Source: Clostridiaceae bacterium
GTDB lineage: Bacteria; Bacillota_A; Clostridia; Acetivibrionales; Acetivibrionaceae
DNA: 6,104 nt
Reading direction: 5' to 3'
NCBI GenBank assembly: GCA_012513545.1
Contig: JAAZCB010000001.1
Span: 1 to 6,104 of the forward strand
Below, piece after piece: positions 5,108 through 6,104 of the stretch (position 1 is its first letter; each line of letters starts with the position of its first letter). The translations under genes and the position numbers were made by a program. Under the pieces are notes generated by a model, which saw only the letters and a program-made list of their open reading frames with translations, was not told the origin of the DNA and did not search any database.

Positions 5108-6104
5108 CATACTTCCTTAATGTCAAAAGATTTTTTTATGAGTTTTCTACCTTCTTTTACGGAGAGACACTCTCCTGCCGACATCATCTGCACCAGTAGA
5201 TTGCCTATTGCCGTACATTCTGCTGGCCCAGCAATCACTTTTCGCCCTGTCTTTTGTTTAGTCAGCTCGTTTAACAAGCTGTTTTGACTTCCACCGCCGA
5301 TAATGTTCAAAGTTTTATATTGTTTTCCCAACACTTTTTCCAAATCATTTAATGAACGTGCATAATACCGAGCTAAATTATTATATATTACATACGCAGT
5401 TTCACCAACACTCAATCTTTTCCCGACAGCCGAAAATATTTCTTCAGTCATGCTGTCAGGTGACAGAAAACGCAAATCATTAACGTCTATTTCATAGTCC
5501 ACCGGACTAAGCCTTGCCAAGTTAGTCAGGGTCTCAAAATCATATTTATCATTCAATTCTTTTCGAACACGCTGTATCATCCAAAGTCCCATTATGTTTT
5601 TTTGGAAGCGAAAGGTCCCATCCAGCCCTCCCTCGTTAGAGTAATCTGCCTCTCGTGACAGTTCGTCCGTTCGTTCCTTATCTTGCTCAACCCCAAGAAG
5701 AGACCAAGTGCCACTAGATATATATGGGGTCTTGGAATCAAGTGGAGCAGCAATTACGGCACTAGCAGTGTCATGTGTCGCGGGCAAAACCACTAAAGCC
5801 TTATACCCTACAATCTTTGAAATCTCTTCAGTGAACTCTCCTACAAGAGTTTTAGGCTGACTGATCCCTTTGAACAATGCTTTTTTATATCCCAGCCTGT
5901 CCAAAATCTCATGATCCCAAGTATGTGTATTAACGTTAATCATACTGGTTGTAGTTGCATGGGTGTATTCCAGCATCTTGACACCGGTTAGACGAAAATG
6001 AAAATAGCTGGGTAGCATCAGCATGCTTTCAGCCCTTTCCATCCGTCCTTTGATTAAGTCATCCCAGAGCTGATAAATTGTATTAAATGTTGCAAACTGT
6101 ATTC
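5107..6104 (-). CDS. rhaB: Rhamnulokinase, 5'-truncated by the window edge
   Basis: This is an FGGY-family sugar kinase that uses ATP to phosphorylate L-rhamnulose at O1 in the cytoplasm. About 332 C-terminal residues are visible. The frame stays open to the window edge upstream of the first in-frame ATG (6042) and reads IQFATFNTIYQLWDDL, a rhamnulokinase-type stretch, so that ATG is internal. Roughly 150 residues are missing compared with the usual ~485. Counted from the ATG at 6042, visible motifs are PATHDTASAV (87-96, holding the family's catalytic Asp), ISSGTWSLLGVE (108-119), KNIMGLWMIQ (148-157) and, near the C-terminus, GGGSQN followed by TGRKVIAGP and TAIGN. These fit RhaB better than fuculokinase FucK, though activity on L-fuculose is possible given the fucI gene downstream. 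The stop TGA (5107-5109) lies inside a tandem repeat and overlaps the ATG of a seven-codon mini-ORF. The family call is firm; the substrate is less so. Confidence 0.94.
   Translation of the reverse strand, partial: IQFATFNTIYQLWDDLIKGRMERAESMLMLPSYFHFRLTGVKMLEYTHATTTSMINVNTHTWDHEILDRLGYKKALFKGISQPKTLVGEFTEEISKIVGYKALVVLPATHDTASAVIAAPLDSKTPYISSGTWSLLGVEQDKERTDELSREADYSNEGGLDGTFRFQKNIMGLWMIQRVRKELNDKYDFETLTNLARLSPVDYEIDVNDLRFLSPDSMTEEIFSAVGKRLSVGETAYVIYNNLARYYARSLNDLEKVLGKQYKTLNIIGGGSQNSLLNELTKQKTGRKVIAGPAECTAIGNLLVQMMSAGECLSVKEGRKLIKKSFDIKEV

Larger units (their letters stand above)
4990..5119 (-). repeat. Tandem 58-bp repeat in the rhaB-rhaD spacer
   Basis: Two copies sit exactly 58 bp apart, at 5014-5061 and 5072-5119, and a degraded partial third copy covers about 4990-5013. 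Conservation is uneven. On the minus strand a block of about 30 bases, from AAGGAAGTATGATTGGTTC to AATGGTTA, is nearly identical between copies (two differences). Then come nine divergent bases, a conserved GTTTGCG, and moderate similarity. The upstream copy contains the last four codons and stop of rhaB, so the unit appears to have arisen by duplicating the 3' end of rhaB plus spacer. The conserved blocks coincide with -35-like and -10-like sequences and a palindrome, suggesting a duplicated regulatory module. The repeat is seen directly; the function is inferred. Confidence 0.85.

Noticed and set aside
5921..5945. Palindrome ATTAACGTTAAT flanked by GTATG and CATAC
   Set aside because: It lies well inside rhaB, encoding MINVN in a normal family position, far from any start; coincidence of codons is the simpler explanation.

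Overview
The window suggests a low-GC Firmicute, most likely a clostridial anaerobe. The sequence is AT-rich, three of the four visible starts have strong purine ribosome-binding sites (AAGGAG or GGGAG), and the proteins look like those of Clostridia. This placement is inferred from sequence character only; no search was possible.

Every gene I can support lies on the minus strand, so the operon reads from high to low coordinates. In transcription order it holds: the C-terminal two thirds of a rhamnulokinase (rhaB, 6104-5107, its start lies outside the window); a 150-bp spacer carrying a tandem 58-bp repeat with two promoter-like sequences and a palindrome; a class II rhamnulose-1-phosphate aldolase (rhaD, 4956-4147); a full-length L-fucose isomerase (fucI, 4106-2307); a second spacer with a degenerate ~66-bp-period direct repeat; an NAD/Mn-type GH4 alpha-galactosidase-like enzyme (2177-858); and a PHP-domain metal-dependent phosphoesterase-like protein (836-141). 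An open frame of about 49 codons without a clear start then runs off the low-coordinate end (148-1).

The core is a complete 6-deoxyhexose route: isomerase, then kinase, then aldolase, giving dihydroxyacetone phosphate and L-lactaldehyde. It is a mosaic: kinase and aldolase belong to the rhamnose families, the isomerase to the fucose family, and no rhaA is visible. GH4 could release terminal alpha-linked galactose from the same oligosaccharides. The PHP protein has no known place in this route.

The genes are ordinary members of known families. The most unusual material is in the two spacers. Both hold direct repeats that begin at the 3' end of the preceding gene, include its stop codon, and share a CAATGGTT-type core. 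In the rhaB-rhaD spacer the repeat looks like a duplicated promoter/operator module. I found no RNA gene, CRISPR array, insertion sequence or convincing intrinsic terminator.
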